From positions 1 to 7,239 of the forward strand of contig CABQCB010000085.1 in NCBI GenBank assembly GCA_902462475.1: DNA of 7,239 nucleotides, written 5' to 3'. Below are positions 5,548 to 7,239 of this stretch, one piece after another; position 1 is the stretch's first letter; each line of letters begins with the position of its first letter. Below the pieces are notes generated by a model. It was not told the DNA's origin. It did not search any database and saw only the letters and a program-made list of their open reading frames with translations. A program made the translations under genes and the position numbers. The stretch is from an uncultured Oscillibacter sp. (GTDB lineage Bacteria; Bacillota_A; Clostridia; Oscillospirales; Oscillospiraceae).

Positions 5548-5581
5548 AAAAAAAGCGGAGCGGCCCAGCCGCTCCGCTTTT
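5548..5581 (-). terminator. Rho-independent terminator of cysS
   Basis: A perfect 14-bp stem (arms 5551-5564 and 5568-5581) with loop CCA is followed on the minus strand by a run of seven Ts (opposite 5554-5548). It starts 11 nt after the cysS stop codon and ends just before the upstream repeat of the XRE operon promoter, insulating the two operons. Confidence 0.93.
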
Positions 5582-5592
5582 CCTTTGATCTT

Positions 5593-7038
5593 TCAGATCC
5601 GCTTCCAGACGGCGCCGCCGGGCACGTCGGTGATCTCGATGCCCTGGGCTTTCAGCTCGTCACGGATACGGTCGGCCTCGGCAAAGTTCTTGGCCTTCTT
5701 GGCCTCCGCCCGGGCCAGGACCTTGGCGTCCACCTCCGGGTCGCCCTCGCCGGTGACGGTGTAACCGCCGGCGGTGGCAGTGGCCGCGGTCTTGGCCAGT
5801 TCCTTCCGCTTTTCCGCAGCCCGCTCCAGGAGGCTCAGGCTCAGCACCTGGTCAAATTCACCCAGCAGAGCCAGCTTGGTGGCGTCCGTGGTCTTGGCCT
5901 TGAGCACGTCGTAGAGAGCCGTCACAGCCAGAGAGGTGTTCAGGTCGTTGTCCAGCGCCGCCTTGAATTTATTCCGCAGCTCCGCCGCCGCGGCCTCGTC
6001 CACGTCGCCGCCCTCTTTCAGCGCGGCGATGCGGGAGATGAGCTTATCGTAGGCAGTCTTGGCGTTGTCCAGGTTCTCCCAGGTGAACACCAGGGCCTTG
6101 CGGTAGTGGGACTGGAGGCAGAACAGGCGATAGACCAGGGGATCATAGCCCTTTTCCTCCAGCAGGGAAACAGTGAGGAACTCGCCCTTGGACTTGCTCA
6201 TCTTGCCGGTGGCGGTGTTCAGATGGTGGACATGGAACCACTGGGGGCACCAGGGATGGCCCAGGTAGCTCTCGGACTGGGCGATCTCATTGGTGTGGTG
6301 GGGGAAAGCGTTGTCCACGCCGCCGCAGTGGAGGTCCAGATACTCGCCGTTGTGCTTGAGGGAGATGCCGGAGCACTCGATGTGCCAGCCGGGATAGCCC
6401 ACGCCCCAGGGAGAATCCCACTTGAGGGCCTGGTCCTCAAACTTGGACTGGGTGAACCAGAGAACGAAGTCGTTCTTGTTGCGCTTGTTGGCGTCCTCTT
6501 CCACGCCCTCCCGGACGCCCACGGCCAGATCCTCCTCGTCGTGGTCGTTGAAGATATAGTAGCGGTCGAGCTTGCTGGTGTCAAAATACACATTGCCGCC
6601 GGCGAAGTAGGCATAGCCGGTATCCTGGAGCTTTTTGACGATGGTGATATACTCCTGGATGCAGTTGGTGGCGGGCTCCACCACGTCCGGGCGCTTGATA
6701 TTGAGCTTGCGGCAGTCCTCAAAGAAGGCGTCCGTGTAGAACTTGGCGATCTCCATGACGGTCTTGTGCTCCCGCTTGGCGCCCTTGAGCATCTTATCCT
6801 CGCCGGTGTCGGCGTCGGAGCTCAGGTGGCCCACGTCGGTGATATTCATGACCCGGTTGACATCATAGCCCGCGTAGCGCAGGTACTTCTCCAGCACGTC
6901 CTCCATGATATAGGAGCGGAGGTTGCCGATGTGGGCAAAGTGATACACCGTGGGGCCGCAGGTATACATCTCCACGTGGCCGGGGGTATGGGTGGTAAAT
7001 TCCGCTTTTTTGTGGGTGGCAGAGTTATAAAGATACAT
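5593..7038 (-). CDS. cysS: Cysteinyl-tRNA synthetase
   Basis: This 481-residue class I aminoacyl-tRNA synthetase charges tRNA-Cys with cysteine in the cytoplasm; the length is normal. The catalytic Rossmann domain shows CGPTVYHFAHIGNLR (27-41) with the HIGH-type motif at 36-39, and GKMSKSKG with the KMSKS loop at 279-283. The zinc site expected from the E. coli enzyme is present as Cys27, Cys222, His247 and Glu251, with the same spacing of 25 and 29 residues after the second cysteine. The C-terminal half holds the helical DALR-type domain (near ALDNDLNTSLAVTAL) and the tRNA-binding tail ending GGAVWKRI. One variation is FPHHTNEIAQSE, where most family members have HHENE. ATG at 7038 has AAAGGA at 7054-7049, inside the end of cysE. 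It sits 2 bp downstream of cysE, coupling cysteine synthesis to its use, as in the B. subtilis gltX-cysE-cysS cluster. Confidence 0.98.
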   Translation of the reverse strand: MYLYNSATHKKAEFTTHTPGHVEMYTCGPTVYHFAHIGNLRSYIMEDVLEKYLRYAGYDVNRVMNITDVGHLSSDADTGEDKMLKGAKREHKTVMEIAKFYTDAFFEDCRKLNIKRPDVVEPATNCIQEYITIVKKLQDTGYAYFAGGNVYFDTSKLDRYYIFNDHDEEDLAVGVREGVEEDANKRNKNDFVLWFTQSKFEDQALKWDSPWGVGYPGWHIECSGISLKHNGEYLDLHCGGVDNAFPHHTNEIAQSESYLGHPWCPQWFHVHHLNTATGKMSKSKGEFLTVSLLEEKGYDPLVYRLFCLQSHYRKALVFTWENLDNAKTAYDKLISRIAALKEGGDVDEAAAAELRNKFKAALDNDLNTSLAVTALYDVLKAKTTDATKLALLGEFDQVLSLSLLERAAEKRKELAKTAATATAGGYTVTGEGDPEVDAKVLARAEAKKAKNFAEADRIRDELKAQGIEITDVPGGAVWKRI

Positions 7039-7040
7039 AT

Positions 7041-7239
7041 TCAGGCAGTCCTTTCTTTTGTATGGGTCTGGTGTTCCATGATTTCCTCCAGTTGGGCCAG
7101 GCGCTCCCGGAGCCCCTCCAGCTCCCGGCAGATGGGGTCCTCCACGTGGATCTGGTCCACGGCGTCGGCATAGCGGACGGGCACCCCGTCCATGCGCACC
7201 ACCCGGGCGGGCACGCCCACGGCGGTGGCCCCGGCGGGC
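7041..7239 (-). CDS. cysE: Serine O-acetyltransferase, C-terminal 65 residues
   Basis: Only the 3' end is in the window. CysE acetylates serine with acetyl-CoA, the first step of cysteine synthesis. The visible part begins in the last turn of the left-handed beta helix, with GATAVGVPARVVRMDG, followed by a tail with DQIHVEDPICRELEGLRE and a short coiled-coil-like helix (RERLAQLEEIM), which fits the C-terminal tails of Firmicutes CysE. The stop TGA (7043-7041) is 2 bp before the cysS start, and the cysS ribosome binding site lies inside this gene, so the two are co-transcribed. Maltose- or sugar-acetyltransferases share the beta helix, but the tail and the neighbour favour CysE strongly. Confidence 0.9.
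   Translation of the reverse strand, partial: PAGATAVGVPARVVRMDGVPVRYADAVDQIHVEDPICRELEGLRERLAQLEEIMEHQTHTKERTA

Noticed and set aside
5059..7173. A 704-codon open frame on the plus strand
   Set aside because: It is antisense to cysS, cysE and part of the XRE gene, has low-complexity Gly/Val/Leu/His composition and no family features, and cysS on the other strand is unmistakable. It stays open because GC-rich genes avoid the codons that would give antisense stops.

Overview
The window reads as ordinary chromosome from a high-GC member of the Firmicutes, most likely a Clostridia/Oscillospirales gut anaerobe (inference). The signs are strong GGAGG-type ribosome binding sites, sigma-A-like promoters, a cysE-cysS pair as in Gram-positives, a BirA-type operator in front of bioY, and a CmpB-like membrane protein family common in Clostridia. 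Every gene found belongs to a recognisable family. I found no rRNA, tRNA, CRISPR array, insertion sequence, phage gene or toxin-antitoxin pair, and no convincing undescribed multi-gene system.

Layout. (1) 1-1399, minus: glycerol kinase glpK, with its C-terminus beyond the window. (2) 1530-2471, plus: an alpha/beta hydrolase of the monoacylglycerol lipase/lysophospholipase type, divergent from glpK. Lipase and kinase would form a short route from monoacylglycerol through glycerol to glycerol-3-phosphate. (3) 2019-2975, minus: a CmpB-like (putative ABC-transporter type IV) membrane protein. Its reading frame has no stop of its own and runs about 450 bp antisense through the hydrolase gene. (4) 3085-3657, plus: an iron-sulfur type-4 uracil-DNA glycosylase with its own promoter and terminator. 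(5) 3782-4336, plus: the biotin transporter S component BioY, behind a consensus promoter whose -35 box lies in a BirA-like operator. (6) 4403-5451, minus: a two-gene operon of an XRE-cupin regulator followed by an AANAT-like GNAT acetyltransferase, facing bioY across a 17-bp bidirectional terminator. (7) 5593-7239, minus: cysS preceded by the 3' end of cysE, 2 bp apart, closed by a strong terminator.

Regulation is the most informative layer. It includes the BirA operator of bioY, face-to-face overlapping promoters between glpK and the lipase gene, and an inverted repeat (GGTCGCT/AGCGACC) bracketing the promoter of the XRE regulator, with a further copy in the glpK leader. There is no gene-free stretch above 300 bases; the largest gap is about 141 bp (5452-5592) and is filled by a promoter and a terminator.
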